A DNA stretch of 64,000 nucleotides from Candidatus Gastranaerophilales bacterium (lineage in GTDB: Bacteria > Cyanobacteriota > Vampirovibrionia > Gastranaerophilales > Gastranaerophilaceae), in contig CALVFU010000005.1 of the NCBI GenBank assembly GCA_944326905.1, positions 1-64,000 on the forward strand. Direction: 5' to 3'. A program made the translations under genes and the position numbers. Position 1 is the stretch's first letter. Each line of letters begins with the position of its first letter. The notes below the pieces were generated by a model, which saw nothing but the letters and a program-made list of their open reading frames with translations, did not search any database and was not told the DNA's origin. Of this stretch, positions 40,831-51,403 are shown one piece after another.

Positions 40831-43800
40831 ATGAAACAAATATTTGATAAAGAAAAATTGTTTTTTTTTATAAGAAAGCCGCGTTTTGCGCTGGTAATAT
40901 CGGTTTGTATAGTAATATTAGGGATAATATCGATTCTTGAGCTTAAACAGGAAAGTTATCCTGATGTAACTCCGCCGCAAGTTCGTGTGTCTGCATCATA
41001 TCAAGGTGCGAGTGCAGAGGTTATAGAATCATCAGTTGCTACGATTTTAGAAAATAAATTAAACGGTGTTGAAGATTTAACATATATGACTTCGACTTCC
41101 TATGATGGTAGTTATACTTTGACATTATATTTCAAGGTTGGTTCTAATAAAGATGTAAACCTAATGAATGTTCAAAACAGGATACAGCAGGTGCTTTCGC
41201 AACTGCCGGAAGATGTTCAGCGTACTGGAGTGACGGCAATAAGCCGATCATCAGGATCTGGCGCGATAATTCTAACTCTTTATCCTGAATCCGGGAATTG
41301 GTCTCAACTGGATTTAACAAACTATGGTTCAATTTATATAAAAGATGAACTTAAGAGAGTTGACGGAGTTGCGGATGTAAGTGTATTCGGCGGCGGAGAT
41401 TATTCAATGCGGATATGGCTTGACCCTCAAAAAATGGCTGGTTTGAATATTTCAACGAGTGAGGTTAAAACTGCAATTGCAAACCAAAATACCCAGGTTA
41501 CAGCAGGTGCATTAGGCCAGCTTCCTACTGATGAAAAAAATGCACTTCAATTAACTTTAAAAACTCAAGGGCGGCTTGATGATGTCGAACAGTTTGAAAA
41601 TATAATAATTCGTTCTAATATGGACGGTTCAAATGTCCGTGTAAAGGATATAGCACGAGTTGAACTTGGGGCATCATCATATTCAAATTTAGGTTTGGTT
41701 AATGGCAAGCCGTCAGCAGTTGTTGTAATATCACAATTGCCGGATGCTAATATTATTAACCTTTCTAAAGCGGTTGAGGCAAAAGTTAATGAATTAAATT
41801 CAAAGCTTAATAATGGAATAAAAATCCTTTATGTAAAAGATGATGCGACATTTATTCATGAATCAATGAAAGAGGTAGAGCTTACAATTCTTTTAACGGC
41901 ACTAATTGTTGTGATTATTATATTTTTATTTCTTGGAGATCCAATGGCAACACTGGTGCCTTGTGTAACGATACCTGTATCTCTTATAGGAACATTTTTT
42001 GCCCTTAATGTTATGGGTATGTCAATAAACCTGCTGACTTTATTTGCGCTTGTTCTTGCTGTTGGCGTAGTTGTAGATGATGCTATTGTTGTAATAGAAA
42101 ATGTTAAGCGTCATATTGATGAAGGGAAGTCTGCTGTAATTGCGACTCAGCTTACTATGGAGGAGGTTGGATCATCGCTTGTTGCTATGGCAATGGTTTT
42201 GATGGCTGTTTTTGTTCCAATTATATTTATGGGCGGAATGACGGGGGTTATGTATAAACAATTCGCTGTATGTATTGCAGTATCTATTGCTATTTCAGCT
42301 ATTTGTGCACTTACTCTTTCTCCTGCGATGTGTTCGCATTTCCTGAAGGATAAAAATTCTGAAGAAAAAAATATAAATAAAAAATATACTTTATTATATT
42401 TGTTAAAAGAAAAAATATCTTATGAAGCGCAAGTTTGGGTTAAAAAATTTAACGACTTTTTTGTAAAAGTTGAAGATTTTTATATGGAATATGTCAAAAA
42501 ATTTGTTTACGATAAAAAATTAGTAGCAGTATTTTATGTGTCTATTATTGCGCTTACACTTTTATCCTTTAAGATAATATCAACGGGATTTATTCCTGAC
42601 GAAGATCAGGGCGTGCTGCTTGCGAGCATTACACTTCCTGATGGTGCGTCTTTATCGAGGACGGAGGAGGTCTCTAGAAAATTTATTGACTGTATTCGCA
42701 GTATAGAGGGCATAAACGAGGAAAAATTAACAGTATTTGGCGGAGATGGGGCTGTTAATCAGTCTACGGTAATTATCCAGCTGGATGACTACGCTGATAG
42801 AAAAGTTGGTGTTATAGACTGGGTAAAACGTAAAATAACGGGAAGAACGACAAATCTTTCGCATGTTGCCATACTAAATCAGGTAAGAGCGGTTGCTTCA
42901 AATGTGAAAGAAGCCTCTATCGTTGCGTTTTCGCCGCCGGCAATAAACGGCATGAGTATGATGGGCGGTTTTGAATTTCAAATGCTTTCAAAAGGAGAGT
43001 ATACTCCTCAGGAGCTCGAGACTTGGGCAAATAAACTTATAGCAGCAGCAAATCAAAACCCTTCGTTATCAAGTGTCTATACATCTTTCCAGGCAAATGT
43101 TCCTCAGTATATTGTAGATATTGATTATGAAAAGGCTCTGGCTCAGAAAGTTGATTTACAGGAATTGTATTCAACGTTGGGTGCAATGCTCGGTACGTAT
43201 TATGTAAATGATTTTAATAAATTTGATAGAGTATTCAAGGTACAAATGCAGGCTGAAAGCCGTTTTAGAGATAAGGCTACCGATTTATCAGGTATTTATG
43301 TAAAAAATACAAATGGCGTAATGGTACCTGTATTATCTATAATTAAACTTAGACAGACTGTTGGTACTGCATCAATTTCAAGGTATAACCAATATAAATC
43401 AGTCCAAATACAAGGACAGCAAGCTGCGGGAAAGAGTTCAGGGGATGCTATGAACGCAATGGAAGAAGTAGCAGACACTGTGCTTCCTGATGATATGGGT
43501 TACGACTGGTCAGGGACCTCAGCGCAGGAACGAGAGGCATCAGGGCAGACTGCAATGATAGTTGGATTGGCGTTATTATTTGTTTATTTGTTTCTGGTTG
43601 CGTTGTATGAGAGCTATACAATACCGATTGCGGTACTGCTCATTTCTCCGATTGCAGTATTAGGCGCATTGTTGTTCCAAATGATGATAAATCAGTCTTT
43701 TGATATTTATTCTCAGGTTGGTATGATAACGCTTGTTGGGCTTGCGGCAAAGCAATCAATTTTAATTGTTGAGTTTGCAAAAGAAGAACACGAAAAACAC

Positions 43801-44079
43801 GGCTTGCCTGTTAAAGAAGCGGCAATTAAGGCTGCGAAATTGAGATTCAGGGCAATTATGATGACGGAGCTTGCGTTCATCTTAGGTGTAATGCCAATGC
43901 TGTTTGCTGCAGGCGCCGGTGCTAATTCAAGAATTTCAGTAGGTTCAACTGTTATAGGCGGTATGATTGCGGCTTGTACATTAGGGGCAGTGCTTACCCC
44001 GGCATTTTACGTTATTGTTCAGGAGATTGTTGATAAGTTTCCAACAAAAGAAATTACGGAAAAAGATTTGGAGTTGTAA
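40831..44079 (+). CDS. RND multidrug efflux permease (HAE1/AcrB type)
   Basis: This trimeric inner-membrane proton-drug antiporter has 1082 residues, close to AcrB. Twelve transmembrane spans with two large periplasmic loops are visible. The proton-relay Asp pair is in [13 protein letters not shown] (near 417) and the matching Lys in [15 protein letters not shown] (near 971). Family landmarks near the N-terminus ([27 protein letters not shown]) are intact. The substrate range cannot be read. It lies three bases after the adaptor gene. Confidence 0.94.
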   Translation: MKQIFDKEKLFFFIRKPRFALVISVCIVILGIISILELKQESYPDVTPPQVRVSASYQGASAEVIESSVATILENKLNGVEDLTYMTSTSYDGSYTLTLYFKVGSNKDVNLMNVQNRIQQVLSQLPEDVQRTGVTAISRSSGSGAIILTLYPESGNWSQLDLTNYGSIYIKDELKRVDGVADVSVFGGGDYSMRIWLDPQKMAGLNISTSEVKTAIANQNTQVTAGALGQLPTDEKNALQLTLKTQGRLDDVEQFENIIIRSNMDGSNVRVKDIARVELGASSYSNLGLVNGKPSAVVVISQLPDANIINLSKAVEAKVNELNSKLNNGIKILYVKDDATFIHESMKEVELTILLTALIVVIIIFLFLGDPMATLVPCVTIPVSLIGTFFALNVMGMSINLLTLFALVLAVGVVVDDAIVVIENVKRHIDEGKSAVIATQLTMEEVGSSLVAMAMVLMAVFVPIIFMGGMTGVMYKQFAVCIAVSIAISAICALTLSPAMCSHFLKDKNSEEKNINKKYTLLYLLKEKISYEAQVWVKKFNDFFVKVEDFYMEYVKKFVYDKKLVAVFYVSIIALTLLSFKIISTGFIPDEDQGVLLASITLPDGASLSRTEEVSRKFIDCIRSIEGINEEKLTVFGGDGAVNQSTVIIQLDDYADRKVGVIDWVKRKITGRTTNLSHVAILNQVRAVASNVKEASIVAFSPPAINGMSMMGGFEFQMLSKGEYTPQELETWANKLIAAANQNPSLSSVYTSFQANVPQYIVDIDYEKALAQKVDLQELYSTLGAMLGTYYVNDFNKFDRVFKVQMQAESRFRDKATDLSGIYVKNTNGVMVPVLSIIKLRQTVGTASISRYNQYKSVQIQGQQAAGKSSGDAMNAMEEVADTVLPDDMGYDWSGTSAQEREASGQTAMIVGLALLFVYLFLVALYESYTIPIAVLLISPIAVLGALLFQMMINQSFDIYSQVGMITLVGLAAKQSILIVEFAKEEHEKHGLPVKEAAIKAAKLRFRAIMMTELAFILGVMPMLFAAGAGANSRISVGSTVIGGMIAACTLGAVLTPAFYVIVQEIVDKFPTKEITEKDLEL

Positions 44080-44084
44080 TTATT

Positions 44085-45608
44085 GTGTTGAAAAAATATA
44101 TAAGTTTACTTTTATTATTTTCGGTTTTTACTATAAACACAGCACCGGCGGCTGCATTTTGGGGCAGAAATAAAAGCAGTGATGATAAAAATGAAAAACC
44201 TGTTCATATTATAAAGCCTGAAAAACAAAAAAAGGTAAACAAGCGAAAAGAACGTAAAAAAAAGGAAGAAAATGCAAAAACCAAAAAGGAAACTTCGCGT
44301 GAAGCGGAAGGAATGTATGAAACAAAGTTTCCTGTAATTAACAGCCAGATTGAATATGAAGATTTTAATGGCGAAGTTACTCTTGAAGATTGTATTAAAC
44401 TTGCTATAACTCATCACCCTTCTATTATGTCTGCAATAAGTAATGCGGAGATTTATAAAACACAAATTGGACAGGCTTGGGCAAATTATTTTCCGACTTT
44501 AAGTGCGGGAACAAGCTATTCAAGAAACGATACACTTATGACAATGGGCGGTGGTGCTTTTGCGGGCATGATGAACAGGAAGTATGATCTGTTTTACGTA
44601 CCGACTCTTTCTGCTGATATGCTGTTGTTTGATTTTGGAAAAACAAAGGCGAATGCGGATATGGCAAAAAGGACATATGAATCTTCCAGATATGATGCAG
44701 AAACAAGTATTGAGATGGTGATTTATAATGTAAAAGTTGCTTATTATAATGTTTTATTTGCTGAAGAGCAAAAACTTGTATATGAAGATACCGTTAAAGA
44801 TTTTGAACTTCAGTTAAAACAGGCAAAGGCTTATTATGAAATAGGGAAGAAGGCAAAGATAGATGTAACGACTGCACAGTATAACCTGGGAAATGCAAAA
44901 GTTAATTTCATTAAAGCTAAAAACACACATGAGCTTGCTGCTGCTCAATTAGCAAATGCAGTTGGTATACCTGAACTGGAAAATGTTGTACTAAAGAGCA
45001 AGCTTAATACAAAAGTATATAATGTAGAGTTTGATAATCTTTTAAGTACTGCAGAGGCTTCACGCCCATCATTGCTTTCTGCAAAAAAAAGAATGGATGC
45101 TGCGGAAATGAATGTCAGGAGCGCAAAAAGAGCATTTGCCCCTGATATAAGCGCATTTGCATCATATAATCGCGGAGGCAGGCAAATTGACAGTGATGAC
45201 GGGTATCAATTTGGTGTTCAGCTTAATTATACGGCACTAAATTTGTTTCTATTAAAGAAACGTGTTGACGAAGCAAAAGCAAATTATAAAAAGCTTGTTG
45301 CTGATTATGAATTGGAAAAACAAAACGTTTATCTTGAAGTAAAAAGTGCGTATATAAATTTGATGAACTCTTTTGACAGTCTAGGTGTTTCAAAATTGGC
45401 CTTACAGCAGGCAAAAGAACAGCAGTATCAGGCATTTAGACGATACCAGGTCGGTCTTGGAAACGCTATTGAGTTTAAAGATGCTGAAAATACATATCTT
45501 AATGCACAATTAAGTTACTATTCAAACCTTCTTGATTATAATGTAAATGCGGCAGAGCTTGAGAGAGTAATTGGCGCGCCGATAAAAGAGGGTGAAGAGG
45601 AATTGTAG
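44085..45608 (+). CDS. TolC-family outer membrane efflux channel
   Basis: The protein has 507 residues from GTG 44085. A signal peptide (SLLLLFSVFTINTAPAAAF) is followed by an unusual Lys/Glu-rich linker (about 37-75), then the two TolC repeats starting TLEDCIKLAITHHPSIMSAISNAEI. The GQAWANYFPTLSAGTSY and VGLGNAIEFKDAENTY segments are typical. It forms the outer membrane end of the tripartite pump. The presence of a TolC partner indicates a double-membrane envelope. The third gene of the operon, it follows the permease by five bases. Confidence 0.92.
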   Translation: MLKKYISLLLLFSVFTINTAPAAAFWGRNKSSDDKNEKPVHIIKPEKQKKVNKRKERKKKEENAKTKKETSREAEGMYETKFPVINSQIEYEDFNGEVTLEDCIKLAITHHPSIMSAISNAEIYKTQIGQAWANYFPTLSAGTSYSRNDTLMTMGGGAFAGMMNRKYDLFYVPTLSADMLLFDFGKTKANADMAKRTYESSRYDAETSIEMVIYNVKVAYYNVLFAEEQKLVYEDTVKDFELQLKQAKAYYEIGKKAKIDVTTAQYNLGNAKVNFIKAKNTHELAAAQLANAVGIPELENVVLKSKLNTKVYNVEFDNLLSTAEASRPSLLSAKKRMDAAEMNVRSAKRAFAPDISAFASYNRGGRQIDSDDGYQFGVQLNYTALNLFLLKKRVDEAKANYKKLVADYELEKQNVYLEVKSAYINLMNSFDSLGVSKLALQQAKEQQYQAFRRYQVGLGNAIEFKDAENTYLNAQLSYYSNLLDYNVNAAELERVIGAPIKEGEEEL

Positions 45609-45616
45609 CCTGGGGA

Positions 45617-47272
45617 TTAATTATCCTGAATAGAAATTTCAGTAAGCGCAAGCCTTGCATTTTTGTAGGTGGGGTCTTGTTCAAGGATTTCTTGGTAAAG
45701 CTTGTTTGCTCTTTCTTTGTCGTGGGTTTCGTAGATTAAAGCAAGATAATATTTTGCATCAATTAATGAATCATCTATAGAAATAGCTTTTAAAAGGGAT
45801 TCTTCTGCGTTTTTAATATCTTGCTGAGAGTGGTATAATATACCCATTTTCATGTATCCGATAGCATTTTCGTCATCAATGCTCAATAAATCAGACAGCG
45901 CTTTCTTTTCTTCAAAAACATTACCTAGCTGGTGATGGCATTCTGATAGTTTGATGTAATATTTGCAAGATTCAGATTCTGTTTTTTCAAATTCTATAGC
46001 TTTCAAAAGGTACATAACAGCATCGTTGTAGTTACCGTTTTTCATGCTAATCATTGCAAAATTATAGTATACTTTAGGGTTAAGTGCGTCATATTGCATT
46101 GCATTTGTTAGATATTTTAATGCTTCATTATCATCGAATTTTTTATCACGTTCTTTATACATAGCCCAGTCAATATAGAGTTCGCAGATTTTTGCACGAA
46201 TTTCTTTTGCTTCTTTTTGGTCAGCATCATCAAGGAGGGTTTTGTAACGTTCAAGTGAGGATTTAAAATTTTTATGCTGGCGGTAAGCCATTGCAAGTTC
46301 CATTGTTACATCATATGCGTTTTGAGAGAGCATAACCAGATCTTCGAGAATTTGTATTCCTTCATCAAGTCGCCCTTGTTTTACAAGAAGCATTGCGATA
46401 ATATTGCGTGTTTTAAAAGTATCTACACCTGGAATTTCAAGCAGGCGGTTTGCTGAATCTAATGCCCCGTCGTAGTCTTCAAGTTCTGTTTTTATTTCAA
46501 TGATATTGTCAAAAAGTCCGATTTTTTGCCTGTTATCGGTTGTGAAAGTCAGCATATACTCAAGGATTTCAAGGGCTTTAGGCAAATTCTTAATTTTTAT
46601 GTATAGGTTTGCAAGCTTCTTGTTTGTCTCGAAGTCATTCGGATAGATTGTCAGTTTCTGTTTGTAGGCTTCGAATGCTGCGGGATAATAACCGGCTGCT
46701 TCATTAAGGTCTGCGAGGATCGTATAGATTTCAGCCAGTTCCGGAGATTCTTCCACCATTTCAGTATATAGTTTGTAAGCGTTTATTGCAGAGTATATTT
46801 GATCGGTTTGTTTATAGAGCTCTGCAAGCCTTTTTACTACATCTGCCTGTTGTTCATCTTGCTGATAAGCTATTTCGTACTGCGTAAGTGCATCCATATA
46901 CATTTCTTTTTTTACATAACATTCACCTAGTAATTTGCGCATTTCAAGATTCTGAGGATTGTGTCTTAAAAGAAGTATGCATTCATTGATTGCTTTGTTA
47001 ATTTTTCTTGTTTCGTAATAGGATTTAGCCAGATATTCACGGACTGTAAAGTTTCCGGGGACTCTTTCAAGGTATTTAGTTGCAAAGAGTTCCAGGAGGG
47101 GATATTCTTTTTTTTTGTATAAAACATCAACTTGATCGATTATATTTTTTGTGGTTAATTGGAGTTCTTCGTGTGGATCTTTTGTCCCGGAATAAAGCAG
47201 CAAGGAGTACAGTACATACATAGCTCCGCCGGCTAATACAACAGCTGCAAGTATTATAATAAAATTAACCAT
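45617..47272 (-). CDS. Membrane-anchored TPR repeat protein
   Basis: The protein has 551 residues from ATG 47272 (AGAGGA upstream; the longer reading from 47296 would overlap that site). One N-terminal transmembrane helix (VNFIIILAAVVLAGGAMYVLYSLLLY) precedes about a dozen TPR units (for example AINAYKLYTEMVEESPELAEIYTILADLNEAAGYYPAAFEAYKQKL). It probably acts as a cytoplasmic or periplasmic scaffold at the inner membrane; partners are unknown. It is convergent with the TolC gene, eight bases apart. Confidence 0.85.
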   Translation of the reverse strand: MVNFIIILAAVVLAGGAMYVLYSLLLYSGTKDPHEELQLTTKNIIDQVDVLYKKKEYPLLELFATKYLERVPGNFTVREYLAKSYYETRKINKAINECILLLRHNPQNLEMRKLLGECYVKKEMYMDALTQYEIAYQQDEQQADVVKRLAELYKQTDQIYSAINAYKLYTEMVEESPELAEIYTILADLNEAAGYYPAAFEAYKQKLTIYPNDFETNKKLANLYIKIKNLPKALEILEYMLTFTTDNRQKIGLFDNIIEIKTELEDYDGALDSANRLLEIPGVDTFKTRNIIAMLLVKQGRLDEGIQILEDLVMLSQNAYDVTMELAMAYRQHKNFKSSLERYKTLLDDADQKEAKEIRAKICELYIDWAMYKERDKKFDDNEALKYLTNAMQYDALNPKVYYNFAMISMKNGNYNDAVMYLLKAIEFEKTESESCKYYIKLSECHHQLGNVFEEKKALSDLLSIDDENAIGYMKMGILYHSQQDIKNAEESLLKAISIDDSLIDAKYYLALIYETHDKERANKLYQEILEQDPTYKNARLALTEISIQDN

Positions 47273-47334
47273 AAAGCCAATCCTCTTACTATACAATTAT
47301 AGCTTATTTCCAGGCAAAAGTGAATAGTGCATTA

Positions 47335-47366
47335 AAAAAACACACAATACATATTGTGTGTTTTTT
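47335..47366. terminator. Intrinsic terminator
   Basis: AAAAAACACACAATA pairs with TATTGTGTGTTTTTT (15 bp, two-base loop). It ends the leftward YtxH unit before the TPR gene. Confidence 0.85.
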
Positions 47367-47383
47367 AATAATTTTTTGCAAGA

Positions 47384-47656
47384 CTAATTTTGTGCAATTT
47401 CGTCTTTTTGTTTTTTGATAAGGTCCTGAATTTTATTAATCATTTCTTCACCTTTAGCCTGCATATCAGAAACAATATCATCTGCTTTTCTTTGAATATC
47501 TTTTACTGTATCTTCAGTACGTTTAGCAACATCAGATGCAACATCGCCAATCATTTCGCGAGTTTCCGCACCTGATTGCGGGGCAAGCAGGATACCGGCG
47601 AGGGCGCCGAGCGCTGCACCGACTGCAAATCCTGCAAAAAATTTCATAATTGACAT
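47384..47656 (-). CDS. YtxH domain protein
   Basis: The protein has 90 residues. An N-terminal Gly/Ala-rich helix (FFAGFAVGAALGALAGILLAPQSGAETREMIGD) is the YtxH signature, followed by a charged amphipathic coil. YtxH proteins are small membrane-associated, general-stress-related proteins of unknown mechanism. A second YtxH gene lies 0.5 kb upstream in the same direction. Confidence 0.85.
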   Translation of the reverse strand: MSIMKFFAGFAVGAALGALAGILLAPQSGAETREMIGDVASDVAKRTEDTVKDIQRKADDIVSDMQAKGEEMINKIQDLIKKQKDEIAQN

Positions 47657-47737
47657 AATATATTCTCCTTTTCTTTTTTTAGTATAAATGACTGTTATTC
47701 AAAAAAAATTCTACTAAAAGACTAAATAAAACGAGTA

Positions 47738-48106
47738 CTATTTTAATTTTGACTTTATATAGCTGGAAATGCCGCCAAAAGCTAATTTGGATAAGGCAAA
47801 TACTCCGCCTCCGAGGGCGGTAAGGAATTTTTTCCCTTGCCTTGCGGTTTCTTTTACTTTTTCTTCTACATTTGTAACGATATTGTTAGCCTCTTTTACT
47901 CTTGAAGAGACAATTTCAACTGTTTCATTTACATTTCTTAAAGTAGGTTCTAATTCTGTTTTAACAATATTAGCTGTATCGTTCATAGTGCCGGTAAGTC
48001 TCGACAGGTCAAATAAAACTTTAATAACAAATATCCCGATTAGGATAATCATTACTGCAGTTGACCATGATAAAAAAACTAAACCATGTGTAAGCTGTGC
48101 ATCCAT
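47738..48106 (-). CDS. DUF948-like membrane protein
   Basis: The protein has 122 residues. One N-terminal helix (FLSWSTAVMIILIGIFVIKVLFDL) is followed by a long coiled-coil-like stretch (NDTANIVKTELEPTLRNVNETVEIVSSRVKEANNIVTNVEEKV) as in DUF948 proteins, which often neighbour YtxH genes. The C-terminus is hydrophobic and basic. It is part of a leftward cluster of four small envelope proteins. Confidence 0.75.
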   Translation of the reverse strand: MDAQLTHGLVFLSWSTAVMIILIGIFVIKVLFDLSRLTGTMNDTANIVKTELEPTLRNVNETVEIVSSRVKEANNIVTNVEEKVKETARQGKKFLTALGGGVFALSKLAFGGISSYIKSKLK

Positions 48107-48117
48107 AATAATCCTTT

Positions 48118-48429
48118 CTAGTTAAAATCGTAATCAGTTGTTTCTAATTGTTTTGCTTTTTGCATTCTCATAGACTTCAGCTTATCATTAATTTTTTTAT
48201 ATTGTCTTTCAAGTTTATATCTAAACAAATCAACAGATTCAATAGCATTTTTTTTAGCTTCAGAAATTGCAGGAGAATTTTTTTCAATAAAATCACAGAT
48301 TGACTTTTTGAGTATTTCGCGTGATTCTGCCCCTGGTTTTGGCGCATAGAGAATACCGGCAATAAGCCCGCCGACAACTCCTGCCAGAAGCCCCATGCCA
48401 AATCCAATTGATGATTTTTCTTTGCACAT
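48118..48429 (-). CDS. YtxH domain protein (second copy)
   Basis: The protein has 103 residues from ATG 48429, chosen for the AGAGGAAAT site upstream. GFGMGLLAGVVGGLIAGILYAPKPGAESREILK matches the first YtxH copy; the C-terminal half is basic and helical. The two copies probably arose by duplication and flank the DUF948-like gene. Confidence 0.82.
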   Translation of the reverse strand: MCKEKSSIGFGMGLLAGVVGGLIAGILYAPKPGAESREILKKSICDFIEKNSPAISEAKKNAIESVDLFRYKLERQYKKINDKLKSMRMQKAKQLETTDYDFN

Positions 48430-48471
48430 AATCTTATTTCCTCTTTTCTTTTCTCTCAATTATAACATATA

Positions 48472-48828
48472 TTAAACTTTTGATAAATACCTCATAACTT
48501 TGTATCCCAGCTTTGCTGAGTCAATAAATTTTCGGTAAGTTTTGGGCAGCACAAGCATTATTAAGGATATTATTGTAGATTTTAGGCTTTTAGCTCCAAA
48601 TATTTTGTATTTTTTATCGAAATTCTTAAAAGTAACTTCTACAAGTTCCTTATAGGCTGTAGTTACTTCTTTAAAGTAATACATTGAGTATTTTACAATA
48701 TGTCTTTCAGCTTGCAGTTTTTCATCTTGAGCTATTATTGCAAGATCCAGGTCTATTAGTTTTATAACAATAAACCCGGTAATTATAAGTTCTGCTGCAA
48801 AGATGATTGTGAATAAAAACAGTATCAT
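48472..48828 (-). CDS. Hypothetical membrane protein of the YtxH cluster
   Basis: The protein has 118 residues. One N-terminal span (LFLFTIIFAAELIITGFIVIKLI) is followed by a charged helix and a second hydrophobic segment (LKSTIISLIMLVLPKTYRKFI). I do not recognise a family. It is the most upstream gene of the four-gene leftward envelope cluster and is divergent from murT. Confidence 0.65.
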   Translation of the reverse strand: MILFLFTIIFAAELIITGFIVIKLIDLDLAIIAQDEKLQAERHIVKYSMYYFKEVTTAYKELVEVTFKNFDKKYKIFGAKSLKSTIISLIMLVLPKTYRKFIDSAKLGYKVMRYLSKV

Positions 48829-48905
48829 GTTATCCTTCTTTGTATTACCATGATATTATATTTTATTTTTCAAAAAAAATAAATACCGTTTGGGAGAATA
48901 TTTTA

Positions 48906-50219
48906 ATGCGAGATATTAAACTCATATTAACGCTCGGGTTGGCAAAGAGTATATATAAACTTATAAGATTGACAAATGCCGGTGAAGGAACATCTTTTAT
49001 CGGAGCTCTTATTTTAAAAAATTATCCTGGTTTTTTAAGTGCCGCAGGCAGGTTTGTTAAATCAGAAAAAATAATGGTAACAGGAACAAATGGCAAAACA
49101 ACAACTTGCGGTATAATAAATCATATTTTGAAGGCAAATAAAAGGACTGTAATAGCGAATTCAAAGGGGGCTAATATGCTTACGGGTGTTGTAAATGCTT
49201 TTGCGCTCTCTATTTCCGGCAATATGAGTTATGATAACTGTGTGATTGAAGCAGATGAAGCTTATTTATCAAAAACAGGTGAGCAATTGCCGGCGGATTA
49301 TCTGATTGTTACAAATCTTTTCCGCGACCAGCTTGACAGGTATGGTGAACTCGATACAACAAAACAAAAAATCCAGGCCGGTATTGATGTGATGCCGGAG
49401 GTGCAGCTCGTATTAAATGCTGATGATCCGCTTGCTGCAACTCTCAAAGGAAAAGCTAAGAAACCTGTTTATTTTGGTGTAAGAAGCCTTGAAGACAGGA
49501 GCGGAAATAAAGAAACCTCAGCCCCGGAAGAGATTTTTAATTGTCCTTGCGGACGGGTTTTAAAATATTCACAAAAATTTTATGCGCAGCAAGGGCATTA
49601 TTACTGTGAATGCGGTTATAAGCGTCCGAGTCCTGATTATGAAGCGGAGGTTATTTTAGAGAAGGATTACTCAGTTATAAAGATTGGAAATGAAGAATAT
49701 AAATTTCCGTTGATCGGTCTTTTTAATGCGTATAATGCGCTTGCCGCAATTGTTCTGTTAAAAATAATAGGAATTGAAAATATTAAAACTCCATTGCTGG
49801 AATATAAAACAGAATTTGGCAGGAGCGAAGTCCGTGATATCCGCGGACATAAAACGCTTATACAGTTGATAAAAAATCCGACCGGGGCAAGTGAAGTAAT
49901 TAAAAGTACAGACTTGGAGTCTAATTTGCTTATTATAATAAATGATAATTATGCTGACGGGAGGGATGTATCATGGCTTTGGGATGCTGATTTTGAAAGA
50001 CTGAAGGGGGCAAAATATTCAATTATTGTATCAGGCACAAGAGCAGAAGACATGGCTGTAAGGCTTAAGTATACCGGCTTTTCATCTGATAAAATTGTCG
50101 TGATCCCAAATATTAGAAATGCTATTGACTATACTCTTTCTATTTCGGAAAATAATATTACAATCCTTCCAACATATACAGCGCTGTTAGAGCTTAATAA
50201 GTTATGGAAGAAATTATAG
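48906..50219 (+). CDS. murT: MurT-type Mur ligase (lipid II isoglutaminyl synthase subunit)
   Basis: The protein has 437 residues from ATG 48906, placed by GGGAGAA; the longer frame from 48840 has no ribosome binding site. The Mur ligase P-loop is VTGTNGKTT (about 58-66). A Cys4 zinc ribbon inserted in the central domain (CPCGRVLKYSQ, then YCECGYKRP) and the C-terminal DUF1727-type domain distinguish MurT from MurC-F. MurT and the glutaminase GatD together amidate Glu2 of lipid II. No gatD is adjacent here; pdxJ follows directly. Either GatD is elsewhere or this homolog has another partner. Confidence 0.88.
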   Translation: MRDIKLILTLGLAKSIYKLIRLTNAGEGTSFIGALILKNYPGFLSAAGRFVKSEKIMVTGTNGKTTTCGIINHILKANKRTVIANSKGANMLTGVVNAFALSISGNMSYDNCVIEADEAYLSKTGEQLPADYLIVTNLFRDQLDRYGELDTTKQKIQAGIDVMPEVQLVLNADDPLAATLKGKAKKPVYFGVRSLEDRSGNKETSAPEEIFNCPCGRVLKYSQKFYAQQGHYYCECGYKRPSPDYEAEVILEKDYSVIKIGNEEYKFPLIGLFNAYNALAAIVLLKIIGIENIKTPLLEYKTEFGRSEVRDIRGHKTLIQLIKNPTGASEVIKSTDLESNLLIIINDNYADGRDVSWLWDADFERLKGAKYSIIVSGTRAEDMAVRLKYTGFSSDKIVVIPNIRNAIDYTLSISENNITILPTYTALLELNKLWKKL

Positions 50220-50228
50220 GAGGCAGGT

Positions 50229-50939
50229 ATGCTGTTAGGTGTAAATATAGATCATGTTGCTACATTAAGAAATGCAAGAGGCGGTATTGAGCCGGATGTA
50301 ATAAAAGCTGCCCGTGTTTGTAATGATGCCGGTGCAAATAGTATTACTACCCACTTAAGAGAAGACAGGCGGCATATTAATGATATGGATGTTGAGCTTA
50401 TCAGTAAACTGCCAAGAACGGTACTGAATTTAGAAATGGCAATGACTGATGAAATGCAAAAAATTGCTTTACGTGTAATGCCGCATTCTGTTTGTATTGT
50501 GCCGGAAAAAAGGCAAGAATTGACAACAGAAGGAGGACTGGATGTGTACGGTCAGCAAGAGCGTGCTGCAGAGTTTGTAAAACCGCTTTTGTCTGCCGGT
50601 ATTGAGGTAAGCTTTTTTATTGACCCTGATATTTCGCAAGTGTCTGCCGCCGCAAAAACTGGTGCTCAGTTTATTGAATTACATACAGGAAGATACTCCG
50701 AAGAATTCGGCGGGGATTTGGAACAAAAAGCTTTTGATGATTTAAAAGGTGCTGCCGTTTTTGCACAAAACCTTGGTTTGAAAGTAAATGCAGGACATGG
50801 ACTTAATTATCAGAACGTAAAAAGGATGAAAGAAATACCTAATCTTTATGAACTCAATATCGGACATAGTATTATATCACGGGCAGTTTTTGTTGGGCTA
50901 AAGCAAGCTGTTCTTGAAATGAAGGAGCTTGTTCAATAA
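50229..50939 (+). CDS. pdxJ: Pyridoxine 5'-phosphate synthase
   Basis: PdxJ condenses 3-amino-2-oxopropyl phosphate and deoxyxylulose 5-phosphate to pyridoxine phosphate. The 236 residues carry LGVNIDHVATLRNARGG (substrate loop), the catalytic Glu in LNLEMAMTDEM, FIDPDISQV, IELHTGRYS and VNAGHGLNYQNV, all diagnostic. AGGAGGCAGGT lies upstream. It shares deoxyxylulose phosphate with the isoprenoid route that contains IspH. Confidence 0.96.
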   Translation: MLLGVNIDHVATLRNARGGIEPDVIKAARVCNDAGANSITTHLREDRRHINDMDVELISKLPRTVLNLEMAMTDEMQKIALRVMPHSVCIVPEKRQELTTEGGLDVYGQQERAAEFVKPLLSAGIEVSFFIDPDISQVSAAAKTGAQFIELHTGRYSEEFGGDLEQKAFDDLKGAAVFAQNLGLKVNAGHGLNYQNVKRMKEIPNLYELNIGHSIISRAVFVGLKQAVLEMKELVQ

Positions 50940-51256
50940 TGGAAAAGTCTAAAGAAGAAATAGTTGAAGAAATGCAGCAAGTTGCTGAGCAAATGCGCCT
51001 TGATGATATAGAAGAAAATCCTGATATTGTAAATGAGTTTTTTGTGTGTGATGCTTGCGGCGGTTACAAGTGTCTTGCAGGTTCTATACAATATAATGAG
51101 TATAGATTGTGTAATGATTGTGTTCTTCTTATTGAGACAGGTTTTGAATTGGGCTCTGTTAAAAATATTGAACAATTTATTAATGCAATGGAGGATAAAC
51201 GCCTGGAAGCTGAGTGTGAATATATCAGACAGAATGAAAAAGGTTTGAGTAATTAG
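50939..51256 (+). CDS. Small acidic protein with Cys4 zinc motif
   Basis: The protein has 105 residues; its start overlaps the pdxJ stop by one base (TAATG), implying coupled translation. Glu-rich N-terminus, then VCDACGGYKC and RLCNDCVLL, giving CxxC pairs for zinc. No family is recognised; the coupling to pdxJ may be only for expression level. Confidence 0.7.
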   Translation: MEKSKEEIVEEMQQVAEQMRLDDIEENPDIVNEFFVCDACGGYKCLAGSIQYNEYRLCNDCVLLIETGFELGSVKNIEQFINAMEDKRLEAECEYIRQNEKGLSN

Positions 51257-51403
51257 TTTTTTAATATTGCAAATCCAGTAAAGTAAGCTTATTTATCTCC
51301 ATTTATACCATATACAAATTAATTGTTTTTATCACAATAAATTAGACTAAATGGTGATTTATCACATCAATTATCAACATACAATTTTTGTAGGAGAAAA
51401 ATG

